This document shows positions 1 through 8,282 of a stretch of 29,985 bases of DNA, in pieces (positions within the stretch are counted from its first letter, which is position 1; every line of letters starts with the position of its first letter). Both the position numbers and the translations under genes were made by a program. The stretch spans positions 1 to 29,985 of the forward strand of contig CAZRUA010000037.1 in the NCBI GenBank assembly GCA_964603125.1, written 5' to 3'. A model generated the notes under the pieces. That model saw only the letters and a program-made list of their open reading frames with translations, searched no databases and was not told where the DNA came from. This stretch comes from CAZRUA01 sp964603125. GTDB taxonomy: Bacteria; Bacteroidota; Bacteroidia; B-17B0; Aurantibacillaceae.

Positions 1-21
1 CTGAATCGAGTTCAGAATGAC
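1..21. repeat. REP-like intergenic palindrome, cut by window edge
   Basis: The arms CTGAA and TTCAG flank a 5-base TCGAG loop at 1-15 and are followed by AATGAC. Read on the minus strand this is GTCATTCTGAACTCGATTCAG (split here as GTCATT-CTGAA-CTCGA-TTCAG), the general form of dispersed palindromes I associate with intergenic DNA in Bacteroidota. It lies 3' of mraY, so it could also act as a hairpin behind that gene. Only one edge-truncated copy is visible, so repeat status is inferred. Confidence 0.45.
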
Positions 22-24
22 CAT

Positions 25-1281
25 TTATCTTAATTTTAGCGTTACAAATGTTAATACGGCTAGCATCATACCTATAATTAAAAAACGTGTAACAATTTTT
101 GATTCATGAAACCCGCTCTTTTGATAATGATGATGAAGAGGAGCCATTTTAAATAAGCGATTTGCTTTTGCGAACTCCAAACCATGTTTTTTCTTCTGGT
201 ATTTGAAGTAGTAAACTTGCAAAATCACCGAAACGTTTTCTACCAAGAATATTCCGCATAAAATTGGAATAAGTAATTCTTTACGAATGGCAATTGCAAA
301 CACTGCAATGATTCCTCCTAAAGCTAAACTTCCTGTATCACCCATGAATACTTGTGCTGGATATGCATTGTACCATAAGAAACCAATACAACCACCAACA
401 AATGCAGCTATAAACACTACCAGCTCGCCTGTATTAGGCAGATACATGATGTTTAGGTAATCAGCAAAAATGGTATTACCACTTACATAAGCAAGTATTC
501 CTAATGTTGTTCCTATTATAGCGCTTGTTCCTGCAGCCAAACCATCAATACCATCAGTTATATTTGCACCATTAGAAACTGCAGTTACAATTAGAATTAC
601 AATTGGAATAAAAACAATCCATCCCCATTTACCGCAATCATCGCAAATCCACGAAACCAATTTCTCATAATTGAATTCATTGTTTTTAACAAAAGGAATT
701 GTTGTTTTTAAGCTGTGTTGCATATCAACAGAATACTTTGGGAGTTTAATAGTTTGTTCGTTTTGAATACTATATTGTTTTTGTCCCCCCGAAGAAATTC
801 TTTCTTTCATTCCAACACTAGGATGAAAATATAATACGCAACCAACTACTAATCCAATTCCAACTTGTCCAACAATTTTATAACGACCTGATAAACCTTC
901 TTTATTTTTTTTGAATACTTTAATGTAGTCATCAATAAAGCCAATTGCGCCTAACCAAACTGTAGATATTAACATTAGTACGATGTAAACATTATGTACC
1001 TTAGCAAATAGTAAGGTTGGAATAACAATTGCAGCTAAAATGATTAATCCACCCATTGTTGGAGTTCCCGCTTTTGCAGTTTGTCCTTCTAAACCTAACT
1101 CACGAACAGTTTCTCCAATTTGTTTTTTACGGATATAATTAATAATACGTTTACCAAATAGTAAGCTCACAACTAATGAGCCTATAAAAGCCATAGCAGC
1201 GCGGAATGAGATGTACTGAAATACACCAGCTCCTGTAAAATCAAATTGTTTATCTAACCAATCAAATAAATAGTAAAACAT
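25..1281 (-). CDS. mraY: Phospho-N-acetylmuramoyl-pentapeptide transferase MraY
   Basis: MraY transfers phospho-MurNAc-pentapeptide from UDP to undecaprenyl phosphate, making lipid I at the inner face of the membrane. The 418-residue polytopic protein has the family's catalytic Asp sites: D117-D118 in FIDDYIKV, D243 in NITDGIDGLAAG and D315 in FMGDTGSLALGG. The histidine cluster PLHHHYQ is at 381-387. A hydrophilic insertion at about 155-215 separates two membrane segments and makes it longer than the roughly 360 residues of proteobacterial MraY; such an insertion is common in Bacteroidota. It starts 1 base after the murE stop and is the last dcw gene visible here. The usual next gene, murD, would lie beyond the window edge. 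Stop codon TAA. Confidence 0.97.
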   Translation of the reverse strand: MFYYLFDWLDKQFDFTGAGVFQYISFRAAMAFIGSLVVSLLFGKRIINYIRKKQIGETVRELGLEGQTAKAGTPTMGGLIILAAIVIPTLLFAKVHNVYIVLMLISTVWLGAIGFIDDYIKVFKKNKEGLSGRYKIVGQVGIGLVVGCVLYFHPSVGMKERISSGGQKQYSIQNEQTIKLPKYSVDMQHSLKTTIPFVKNNEFNYEKLVSWICDDCGKWGWIVFIPIVILIVTAVSNGANITDGIDGLAAGTSAIIGTTLGILAYVSGNTIFADYLNIMYLPNTGELVVFIAAFVGGCIGFLWYNAYPAQVFMGDTGSLALGGIIAVFAIAIRKELLIPILCGIFLVENVSVILQVYYFKYQKKKHGLEFAKANRLFKMAPLHHHYQKSGFHESKIVTRFLIIGMMLAVLTFVTLKLR

Positions 1282-1282
1282 A

Positions 1283-2746
1283 TTATATACTTAAAGCTTT
1301 TATAGTTTCTTTTAAAATTTCATAATCATCAAATGGATGTTTTACACCATTAATTTCTTGGTATTTCTCATGCCCTTTTCCTGCAATTAAAATTATGTCG
1401 CCAGGTTTGGCCAATGAACAAGCGGTTTTTATAGCCTCTTTCCTATCTGAAATACGTAATGTTTTTTTGTTGTCAGCAGGTGATACGCCTGCTTGCATTT
1501 GATTTAAAATATCTTCAGGGTTCTCTGTGCGTGGATTGTCAGAAGTCAAAATTACTTTAGTGCTATATTCACAAGCAATGTTTGCCATAATAGGACGCTT
1601 AGCGGCATCTCTGTCGCCACCACAACCTACGAGTGTAATTACTTGTTCGTTACCAGTTCTAATACTTTTAATTGTTTCTAAAACATTTTTCAAAGCATCG
1701 GGTGTATGTGCATAATCAACAATTCCAACAACACCTGTTTCTGATTTCATGTGCTGGAAACGGCCTTCAACAGAGTTTAAAACACTTAATGCAGTTAATA
1801 CATCTGTTTCATCTTTACCTAATAAAATAGCAACACTATAAACTGCAAGTACATTGTAAGCATTAAAGTTTCCTATAAGTTTTACCCACAAATCCTTATT
1901 GTTAATTTGTAACAATAAACCATTTAAGTGGTTTTCCATGATTTTACATTTAAAATCAGCGATGTTTTTTAAAGCATAAGTATATTTTTTTGCTTTAGTG
2001 TTTTGTAACATCACCATTCCATTCGCATCATCTTTATTGGTTAATGCAAATGCTTCATCACTCAAATGATCGAAGAAACCCTTTTTAGCTTTAATATATT
2101 CGTCAAATGTTTTATGATAATCTAAATGATCGTGCGTGATATTTGAGAACACAGCACCCACAAAATCAATTCCAGTTACACGATGTTGAACAACAGCATG
2201 AGAACTAACTTCCATAAATGCATACTGACAGCCTTTTTCAACCATTTTGTTTAACAATTCGTTTAGCGAAATAGCGTCAGGTGTTGTATGTGTAGCAGGA
2301 ATTTCTTCGTTTTGAATTTTGTTTTTAACCGTCGACAATAAACCAACTGTATAACCTAAGGACTTAAATAGGTTGTATAGTAAAGTTACTGTTGTTGTTT
2401 TGCCATTTGTTCCGGTAACTCCAACCAGTTTTAATTTTTGAGAAGGGTTGTCATAGAAGTTTGCAGCAATGTAGCCTAAAGCAAATGACGAATCTTTTAC
2501 TTTAACATAAGTAATATTTTCTTGAATACTACTCGGAAGTTCCTCGCATACAATGGCATTAGCTCCTGATTCAATTGCTTGAGTAATGTAAGCGTGTCCA
2601 TCGCTATTTACACCACGAGTAGCTATAAACAAGCTGTCTTTTTTTACTTTACGCGAATCAAAAGTAATAGAGGATACTGCAATATTTGTTGTACCTACTA
2701 TCTCTTCGAGACCAGCTTTATATAATATGTCAGTTAATAATTTCAT
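1283..2746 (-). CDS. murE: UDP-MurNAc-tripeptide synthetase MurE
   Basis: MurE adds the third residue to UDP-MurNAc-L-Ala-D-Glu in the cytoplasm. The 487-residue protein shows the Mur ligase ATP loop GTNGKTTT at 112-119, EVSSHAV at 179-185, and the GKGHE motif at 456-460. It also carries the DNPR signature (403-406) that in characterised MurE enzymes contacts meso-diaminopimelate, so a DAP-type peptidoglycan is predicted. The length is typical of the family. It sits 1 base from ftsI and 1 base from mraY, consistent with one transcript and translational coupling. Confidence 0.97.
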   Translation of the reverse strand: MKLLTDILYKAGLEEIVGTTNIAVSSITFDSRKVKKDSLFIATRGVNSDGHAYITQAIESGANAIVCEELPSSIQENITYVKVKDSSFALGYIAANFYDNPSQKLKLVGVTGTNGKTTTVTLLYNLFKSLGYTVGLLSTVKNKIQNEEIPATHTTPDAISLNELLNKMVEKGCQYAFMEVSSHAVVQHRVTGIDFVGAVFSNITHDHLDYHKTFDEYIKAKKGFFDHLSDEAFALTNKDDANGMVMLQNTKAKKYTYALKNIADFKCKIMENHLNGLLLQINNKDLWVKLIGNFNAYNVLAVYSVAILLGKDETDVLTALSVLNSVEGRFQHMKSETGVVGIVDYAHTPDALKNVLETIKSIRTGNEQVITLVGCGGDRDAAKRPIMANIACEYSTKVILTSDNPRTENPEDILNQMQAGVSPADNKKTLRISDRKEAIKTACSLAKPGDIILIAGKGHEKYQEINGVKHPFDDYEILKETIKALSI

Positions 2747-2747
2747 G

Positions 2748-4865
2748 TTACCCTAATGTGATTACAATAAAACTTCCTTTATTAAATTTTTTACCCGCTT
2801 CAATGGATTGTTTCTTAACAGTTCCGAACCCGCTTAATTGTACTGTAAATCCTTTATTCTCCAATAAATAAACAGCGTCTCTTCCGCTTAAACCAATTAA
2901 GTTTGGAACAATCCCCTTTTCTAAACTTTCTTCTATTAAAACAGGTTGTAAATCTATTTTACTTGAATCCGCAGGATTTGTTGAAGCCCACTTACTGCCT
3001 TGCGCAGATTTGTGAGGGATGTTTAGTTTAGTTAAGGTTCCTTCTAAATCTTCGCTTTTGTTTTTGATAACTGAAGGCATTTTTGTTAAAGCATTTGGTT
3101 TAGCATTTATTTCCTTTTGGAAATCCATGTTAGTTGAGAAAACTTTTTCAGCAATTTCTTTAAATATTGGGCCAGCAACTAAACCTCCGTAATACAAACC
3201 ATTTGAAGGACTATTTACAATGATGATACAAGAGTATTTTGGGTTATCAGCGGGGAAATAACCAACAAATGAAGCTTGGTAGGTATGTTGACCAGGGAAA
3301 CCATAAGATGCACCATTAGCAATTTGAGCTGTGCCAGTTTTTCCAGCAACTTTAAAAGCAATCTTGCTTAATTCTTTACCTGTACCATTTGTTACTACAC
3401 CTTCGCAAAGTTGTTGTGCTTTTTTAATTGTACTTGGTTTTAATTTAAACGACTCTACAATTTCAGGCTCAAATTTTTGTACTGTTTTTCCGTTCTTTTT
3501 AATCTCATCAACAAAACGTGGTTTAACCATAACACCATTATTTGCAATTGCGTTATATAATGTTAAAGTTTGTATCGGTGTTACTAATGATTCATATCCT
3601 ATGCTAATCCATGCTAAACTAGGTCCATACCATTCAGCCGAACCTGCTTTTTTTATCTTTGGTTTCCCTTCTCCTGGAATTGTTATTCCTAAAGGTTTTG
3701 ATAAACCAAATGAGTAAAGGTGATTTAAAAATTTTTGCGGGTCTTTCGAATAATATTTAGTTATAATTTTACTTACACCAACATTTGAAGAAACTTCAAA
3801 AATTCTTTGAGCACTTAAATCTGGAGCTTCAGGATCGTGTGAATCCTTCATTTCTTGATTGTAATACATGCACGAACCATTTCCAACATGGAACTTATCA
3901 TCTAAATCAATATAACCGTCTTCCAATGCCGCAAGCATCGAACCTAGTTTAAAAGTTGAACCAGGCTCTGTCGCATCGCCAATTGCATAATTTTTGTCTT
4001 CATAATAAACAGCTGAATCTTTTTTAGAGCGTGTAAGATTTGCTATAGCTTTAATTGCTCCAGTTTTCACTTCCATTAATACAACGCAACCATGATCGGC
4101 TTTGTTTTTTATAAGCTGTTTTAATAAAGCATTTTCAGTTACGTCTTGTACATTGATATCTAAAGTTGTGTAAACATCATTACCATCTTTAGGATCGATT
4201 TCGTTTTCATCGTTAATTGGTCGCCAAACATCGGGAGCAACTTTTTGCATCAAACGTTTTCCACTAATACCTCTTAATGTAGTATCAAATGCACCTTCAA
4301 TACCAACCGCTACTTTATCTTTTTTATATCCAATAGTACGTGCTGCAAGTGTTTTGAAAGGTAATTCACGTTTATTGGTTTGTAAATAAACTAAGCCACC
4401 CTTTTTTCCTCTTTTGAGAATTGGGAATTTTTTAATCAGCTGTAAATCCTCATGAGAAACATTACGTTTTAAAACAACATATCTGTCATGATCTTTGCGT
4501 GCGTTTTTTAAAATTTTTAAATATTCCTTTTCTGTTTTGTCTTTCAATAGGGCAGCAAGTTCTTTAGCTAACGGACCAACATATTTATTAAATGTATCGG
4601 TTAATATTGAAGGAGCATTTATATCTACGGCTACTTCATAGTAGGGTAGAGAAGTAGCAATAAGATTTCCGTTTGAGTCGAATATATTTCCACGTGTTGC
4701 ATCTACGTTAACATATTGAGTAGTTTGTTCCTTAGCTTTAGCGCGTAATTCTTCGCCTTGTAAAACCTGTAATTGGAAAATACGGTAAACTATTGCTAAC
4801 GCAAAAACTACCATTATTAAATAAATGATGTAGGTACGTTTTAATATTTCCTTTTTATTTTCCAA
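2748..4865 (-). CDS. ftsI: Penicillin-binding transpeptidase FtsI (PBP3) with C-terminal PASTA domain
   Basis: This septal peptidoglycan transpeptidase is anchored by one N-terminal membrane helix (about residues 11-30). A dimerisation/pedestal region follows. The transpeptidase domain has all three active-site motifs: SxxK at S303-K306 (GSTFK), SxN at 359-361 (SSN) and KTG at 509-511 (GKTGTAQ). The C-terminal region from about 645 is a PASTA domain (IVPNLIGLSGRDAVYLLENK), a feature shared with SpoVD and with PBP2x-like proteins. At 705 residues it is longer than E. coli FtsI (588), mostly because of this tail. It lies between ftsL and murE with 1-base gaps. Cell-division FtsI is favoured over SpoVD by the dcw context. 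Confidence 0.96.
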   Translation of the reverse strand: MENKKEILKRTYIIYLIMVVFALAIVYRIFQLQVLQGEELRAKAKEQTTQYVNVDATRGNIFDSNGNLIATSLPYYEVAVDINAPSILTDTFNKYVGPLAKELAALLKDKTEKEYLKILKNARKDHDRYVVLKRNVSHEDLQLIKKFPILKRGKKGGLVYLQTNKRELPFKTLAARTIGYKKDKVAVGIEGAFDTTLRGISGKRLMQKVAPDVWRPINDENEIDPKDGNDVYTTLDINVQDVTENALLKQLIKNKADHGCVVLMEVKTGAIKAIANLTRSKKDSAVYYEDKNYAIGDATEPGSTFKLGSMLAALEDGYIDLDDKFHVGNGSCMYYNQEMKDSHDPEAPDLSAQRIFEVSSNVGVSKIITKYYSKDPQKFLNHLYSFGLSKPLGITIPGEGKPKIKKAGSAEWYGPSLAWISIGYESLVTPIQTLTLYNAIANNGVMVKPRFVDEIKKNGKTVQKFEPEIVESFKLKPSTIKKAQQLCEGVVTNGTGKELSKIAFKVAGKTGTAQIANGASYGFPGQHTYQASFVGYFPADNPKYSCIIIVNSPSNGLYYGGLVAGPIFKEIAEKVFSTNMDFQKEINAKPNALTKMPSVIKNKSEDLEGTLTKLNIPHKSAQGSKWASTNPADSSKIDLQPVLIEESLEKGIVPNLIGLSGRDAVYLLENKGFTVQLSGFGTVKKQSIEAGKKFNKGSFIVITLG

Positions 4866-4866
4866 T

Positions 4867-5292
4867 TTATTTTGTTGTGTCGTTTACTACAATTTTTATC
4901 GGTGGAACTACACTTTCTTTTAAACCTAATGTGTCAACTGCTTTTGCTACTTCGCTTTGTTTGCTTAATAGCATTTTTTCGGAAGTAGATGTGATGTAAT
5001 CAGTTTTTACTTCTTTTAGTTGCGCATTAATTTTGTTTGTTTGTCTAATCTTACCATCAGCCCAATAGCTGTTGGCGATGTAAAGCATAGCAATCACAGA
5101 TAAAAAAATAATGAACGGTATATGTTTTAATGTTTTTTCATCGCCTAAAAAAGTTCCACTAAACACAGCAGACATAGATTTAACTACACCACCTGTTTTT
5201 TTAGTTGGTTTAGGCTTTTCGGTTTTAATTTCTTCAACAGGAGTTTCTTCAACTTCAACTTCTGTTTTTATGTCTTTAAAACGATTAGCCAT
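4867..5292 (-). CDS. ftsL: FtsL-like small bitopic division protein
   Basis: This 141-residue protein has a charged cytoplasmic N-terminus rich in Glu, Lys and Pro (1-55) and one membrane helix at about 57-75 (HIPFIIFLSVIAMLYIANSY). A heptad-like, Lys/Gln-rich periplasmic segment (80-120) fits a short coiled coil. Sequence similarity to FtsL is too low to see directly, and the call rests on size, topology and position between rsmH and ftsI, where FtsL sits in dcw clusters. Its start overlaps the end of rsmH by 8 bases (5285-5292), so translation is probably coupled. Confidence 0.75.
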   Translation of the reverse strand: MANRFKDIKTEVEVEETPVEEIKTEKPKPTKKTGGVVKSMSAVFSGTFLGDEKTLKHIPFIIFLSVIAMLYIANSYWADGKIRQTNKINAQLKEVKTDYITSTSEKMLLSKQSEVAKAVDTLGLKESVVPPIKIVVNDTTK

Positions 5293-6190
5293 TATTTATT
5301 TTTTCAGCAATTCTAAGTTTAGCGCTTCTCGCGCGAGTGTTTAATTTTATTTCTTCTTCACTGGCTTCAATTGGTTTTTTGTTTATTAACTCAAATGGCC
5401 TTTCAATCTTCCCAAAAAAATCTTTTATTATTTCTCCTTCACAATTCCCTGTTTTCATGTAATTTTTAACCAATCGATCCTCAAGCGAATGATAACTCAT
5501 GATTACCAAACGTCCATTCTCTTTAAGCGTTTCACCACTTTGCATTAAAAATTGCTTTAGCACTTCAACCTCTTCATTTACCTCAATCCTCAGTGCCTGA
5601 AAAACTTTTGCCAAATACTTATGATCACCAAACTTTGGTGTGCATGGAAGTATTAGCTCTTTAAATTCGTTTATTGTGTGCAATGGCGCTATTAAGCGCG
5701 AATCGCATATTAGTTTAGCTAGTTTATAAGCATTGTCAACATCACCATATTCTCTAAAAATATCACGAAGTTTTTTTTCTTCGTAAGTATTTAATACTTG
5801 AGCTGCTGTTTTAGTTGCGTTTTTATTCATGCGCATATCTAGGTCAGCATCAAATCTTATTGAGAAGCCTCTTTCTGCAACATCAAACTGATGTGATGAA
5901 ACACCTAGATCTCCTAGTATTCCATCAACTTTCTCAAAACCATGAAATCTTAAAAAATTTTTTAAGTACATGAAATTTTGTGGTACGAAGATTAAACGCT
6001 TATCATCCGGAATATTTTGTTTTGCATCTTCATCCTGATCGAATGCAATTAATCTTCCATGTTCATTTAAGTGTTTTAGTATTTCTTTTGAATGACCACC
6101 GCCACCAAAAGTAATATCTACGTAAACCCCATCAGGCTTAATGTTCAAGCCATCAATGCATGCTTGTAAAAGAACGGGTTGATGATACAT
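5285..6190 (-). CDS. rsmH: 16S rRNA (cytosine-1402-N4) methyltransferase RsmH
   Basis: RsmH methylates N4 of C1402 in 16S rRNA using S-adenosylmethionine. The 301-residue protein has the standard family length and opening (MYHQPVLLQA). The SAM-binding motif DITFGGGGHS is at 25-34. Also present are LGDLGVSSHQFD, the FRKYG-like segment FREYGD, the FQALRIEVNEE motif, and the conserved end motif NTRARSAKLR. It lies 2 bases after mraZ and overlaps ftsL by 8 bases. The older name is mraW. Confidence 0.97.
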   Translation of the reverse strand: MYHQPVLLQACIDGLNIKPDGVYVDITFGGGGHSKEILKHLNEHGRLIAFDQDEDAKQNIPDDKRLIFVPQNFMYLKNFLRFHGFEKVDGILGDLGVSSHQFDVAERGFSIRFDADLDMRMNKNATKTAAQVLNTYEEKKLRDIFREYGDVDNAYKLAKLICDSRLIAPLHTINEFKELILPCTPKFGDHKYLAKVFQALRIEVNEEVEVLKQFLMQSGETLKENGRLVIMSYHSLEDRLVKNYMKTGNCEGEIIKDFFGKIERPFELINKKPIEASEEEIKLNTRARSAKLRIAEKINNG

Positions 6191-6192
6191 GT

Positions 6193-6660
6193 TTATTCTT
6201 TATCATCATTAAAGTCAAGTCCACCTAGCACATCTTCTGCTAATTTTTCTATATCAACATCTTGGTTTAAGAATTCTTCATATAATTTCTTATCCCATAT
6301 TTCTATAACATTGTTACTTCCTAAAACTTTTATGTCAGTTCCAATGTTAGCGTAATCAACTAATGCTTTAGGCAACAATATCCTTCCTGTATTATCTGCT
6401 TCACATCCTGTTGCACCACCTGTAAACTTTCTTACAAAAACATCATTCGCTTTTATTAAACGATTTAGTTTACTTAATTTCTTATTCAACTTATCCCACT
6501 CTTGTATTGGATATAATACCAAACATTTTTGGTGAAGATTTCGGTTAATCACAAAGCCTTTCTCGAAAGCAGCATCCAATTGCTTTTTCATGTTCACGGG
6601 GAACATGAAACGCCCTTTGGCATCCACTTTACAATCAAATTCTCCTATAAGGCTTGTCAT
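6193..6660 (-). CDS. mraZ: Transcriptional regulator MraZ
   Basis: MraZ is a DNA-binding repressor of the dcw operon built from two SpoVT/AbrB-like halves. From the ATG at 6660 the protein has 155 residues. Both signature DxxxR motifs are present: DAKGR (13-17) followed by FMFP, and DNTGR (89-93) followed by ILLP. A GTG at 6708 would add 16 residues, but it lies inside a predicted MraZ box and upstream of the -7 promoter element. The MTSLIGEFDCKVDAKGR start also matches the usual N-terminus, so 6660 is preferred. Autoregulation is expected from the four-box operator just upstream. Confidence 0.95.
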   Translation of the reverse strand: MTSLIGEFDCKVDAKGRFMFPVNMKKQLDAAFEKGFVINRNLHQKCLVLYPIQEWDKLNKKLSKLNRLIKANDVFVRKFTGGATGCEADNTGRILLPKALVDYANIGTDIKVLGSNNVIEIWDKKLYEEFLNQDVDIEKLAEDVLGGLDFNDDKE

Positions 6661-6684
6661 TACTGGTGTTTTGTAAGATTTAGG

Positions 6685-6692
6685 CAAAAATA
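6685..6692 (-). promoter_or_regulatory. Candidate -7 element of the dcw operon promoter
   Basis: On the minus strand the bases read TATTTTTG, an exact match to the Bacteroidota -7 consensus TAnnTTTG. It ends 24 bases before the mraZ ATG. No clear -33 TTG is seen at the expected distance, because that position is occupied by the MraZ boxes. Repressor binding would therefore cover the upstream promoter half. Confidence 0.5.
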
Positions 6693-6703
6693 AGCTTTTT
6701 TTT

Positions 6704-6738
6704 ACCACTTTTTACCACGAAAACCCATTTTTTACCAC
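6704..6738 (-). promoter_or_regulatory. MraZ operator: four TGG boxes at exact 10-bp spacing
   Basis: On the minus strand four boxes follow each other: GTGGTAAAAA, ATGGGTTTTC, GTGGTAAAAA, GTGGTAAAAA. Their conserved TGG cores (plus-strand CCA at 6705, 6715, 6725 and 6735) are exactly 10 bp apart, so all lie on one DNA face. Characterised MraZ operators are series of TGGG-type or GTGG-type boxes with the same 10-bp period upstream of mraZ. The second box reads TGGG, like the E. coli repeat, and the other three TGGT. Confidence 0.85.
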
Positions 6739-6944
6739 TTTTGTTGAAAACTTTCGAATTTTAATGAATTTTGAAATGTTTTTTTTCGTTGGCAAATGTT
6801 CTGAAAGCCTTATGAATAATATGTTTTTTGATTTTAAAATTGTTTTTTGAATTTGAAAAGCGTAAAAACCAATTGTTAATTTCTATGTTCTTATTAACCG
6901 AAATGCTTTTTTGATGTTTTTAACCATGCTGTTGATATAAAAAT

Positions 6945-6952
6945 TACTTTTG
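6945..6952 (+). promoter_or_regulatory. Candidate -7 element for the acyltransferase gene
   Basis: TACTTTTG matches TAnnTTTG and lies 22 bases before the ATG at 6975. The only nearby TTG (6932-6934) is just 10 bases upstream, too close for a usual -33 box, so this is supported by the -7 match alone. The 314-base gap 6661-6974 otherwise holds only the divergent mraZ promoter and operator and AT-rich DNA. Confidence 0.4.
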
Positions 6953-6974
6953 TTGGCATATTATTATTGATTTT

Positions 6975-7850
6975 ATGAGTTCATCAAACACAATTGTAAA
7001 GCATGTAGATATTGAAGCAGTTCTTAAAACAAAGAATCCGTCTTTGTATAAGTGGTTGCCTGGTTTTTTGTTGCGTTACATTAAGCGAACTTTGCACGAA
7101 GATGAAATCAATATTGGCATGGAAAAGTATAAAGATGTGCATGGGGCTGATTTTGCTCAATCTACTTTAACTTTTATGGGTGCCAAGGCTGAATCAATTG
7201 GTTTGGAAAACGTACCTGAAACGGGAGGTGTTATTATTTGCTCTAATCACCCGCTTGGCGGGTTGGATGGAGTAGCTTTAATTAATGTTTTAGCTGCAAA
7301 AAGAAAGGATATTCGTTTTTTGGTGAATGATATTTTATTGTTTTTTAAGAATTTCGGAGAGGTATTCGTTCCTGTAAATAAAATAGGTGATAACACTAAA
7401 GATGCATTGGCTAAGATTGAAAGCATTTATGCTTCTGACAACGCAGTTTTAGTTTTTCCAGCAGGTTTGGTGAGTAGAAAAACTAATGGTGTGATAAAGG
7501 ATTTGGAGTGGAAAAAAAGTTTTGTAGCTAAAGCTCAGGCCTATAAAAAACCAATAATTCCAACGTTTATAGAGGGTAGAAATAGAAATTTCTTTTACAA
7601 CTTAGCAAATTGGCGCAAAAGATTAGGTGTCAAAGCAAATATTGAAATGTTTTATTTGTGTGATGAAATGTTTAACCAAAAAGGGAAGGCGATTCGCATT
7701 CATTTTGGCAAACCTATTGCTCCAGAAACTTTTGATAATAGTAAACGTAAGGAAGTGTGGGCTCAATTGCTTCGAGAGTACGTTTATGAAATAGGAAAGG
7801 GCACTAAATTAAGTTTTGAAGAGTTTGTTAAAGCAAACGAAAACAAATAA
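6975..7850 (+). CDS. PlsC-like (lysophospholipid) acyltransferase with atypical motifs
   Basis: A 291-residue acyltransferase of the PlsC/LPLAT superfamily, predicted to move a fatty acyl chain onto a lysolipid-type acceptor at the membrane. Motif I is SNHPLGGLDG (90-99), where the catalytic pair H92 and D98 are five residues apart rather than the usual four. The motif III region reads FPAG in place of FPEG, and IIPTFIEG resembles motif IV. There is no obvious membrane helix. Close relatives in Bacteroidota are often annotated only as acyltransferase or hemolysin. An O-acyltransferase for glycine- or ornithine-type aminolipids is one possibility, but the acceptor cannot be read from the sequence. 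It is monocistronic and convergent with the next gene, with 1 base between the stops. Confidence 0.8.
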   Translation: MSSSNTIVKHVDIEAVLKTKNPSLYKWLPGFLLRYIKRTLHEDEINIGMEKYKDVHGADFAQSTLTFMGAKAESIGLENVPETGGVIICSNHPLGGLDGVALINVLAAKRKDIRFLVNDILLFFKNFGEVFVPVNKIGDNTKDALAKIESIYASDNAVLVFPAGLVSRKTNGVIKDLEWKKSFVAKAQAYKKPIIPTFIEGRNRNFFYNLANWRKRLGVKANIEMFYLCDEMFNQKGKAIRIHFGKPIAPETFDNSKRKEVWAQLLREYVYEIGKGTKLSFEEFVKANENK

Positions 7851-7851
7851 C

Positions 7852-8282
7852 CTAATTTTCTACTATCAGTTTCTGTATTGAATTCCCATTGTCAGTTGTT
7901 ATTTTTATAAAATAAACACCGCCTGGTACTTTACTAAGTTCTATTGTGTTGAATTGGTTTGAGCTTCTTTTCGAAGTAAGTACTTCACCTAATTGATTTA
8001 TTAATTCAATTGTTATTTCATTACTGCTGTTCGTTTTGATCGAAACTAAATTTTTCGCAGGATTTGGATAAACCTTTGCTTCTATATTATTTTCAATATT
8101 CTTGATTCCAACAAAGGGTGTTGTAGGAGTGATTGAATTGCTGTCAGCAAAAAAGATTAGGTTATTGAATGAAGTGAAAACTGAATTGTTATTTGGATTT
8201 TGTACAATTGGTGCAACATATAAGTAATAAGTTGAATCCATTACTAGACCTGGTATATCAACAAAAAGTGTATATGTTCCAA
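7852..8282 (-). pseudogene. C-terminal part of a frameshifted T9SS cargo protein (type A sorting domain)
   Basis: This is the second half of the gene whose first half is 8244-9086. In this frame the reading runs GTYTLFVDIPGLVMDSTYYL from about 8282, joining smoothly to the upstream part if one base is restored near 8278-8283. An isolated frame from the ATG at 8241 would code for 129 residues with no signal peptide. The end is a clear type IX secretion C-terminal sorting domain: KVYPNPAKNLVSI, then strands, then PGGVYFIKITTDNG and QKLIVEN. In the family this domain directs passage through the T9SS outer-membrane translocon and is then cleaved. Stop codon TAG, convergent with the acyltransferase gene. 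Confidence 0.8.

Noticed and set aside
3331..3717. Antisense open frame of 128 codons within ftsI
   Set aside because: It lies wholly opposite the conserved transpeptidase domain, has no recognisable domain and no promoter; a shadow of the coding strand.
6661..6708. Longer mraZ starting at GTG 6708
   Set aside because: It would begin inside an MraZ box and upstream of the -7 element; the ATG at 6660 gives the standard MraZ N-terminus.
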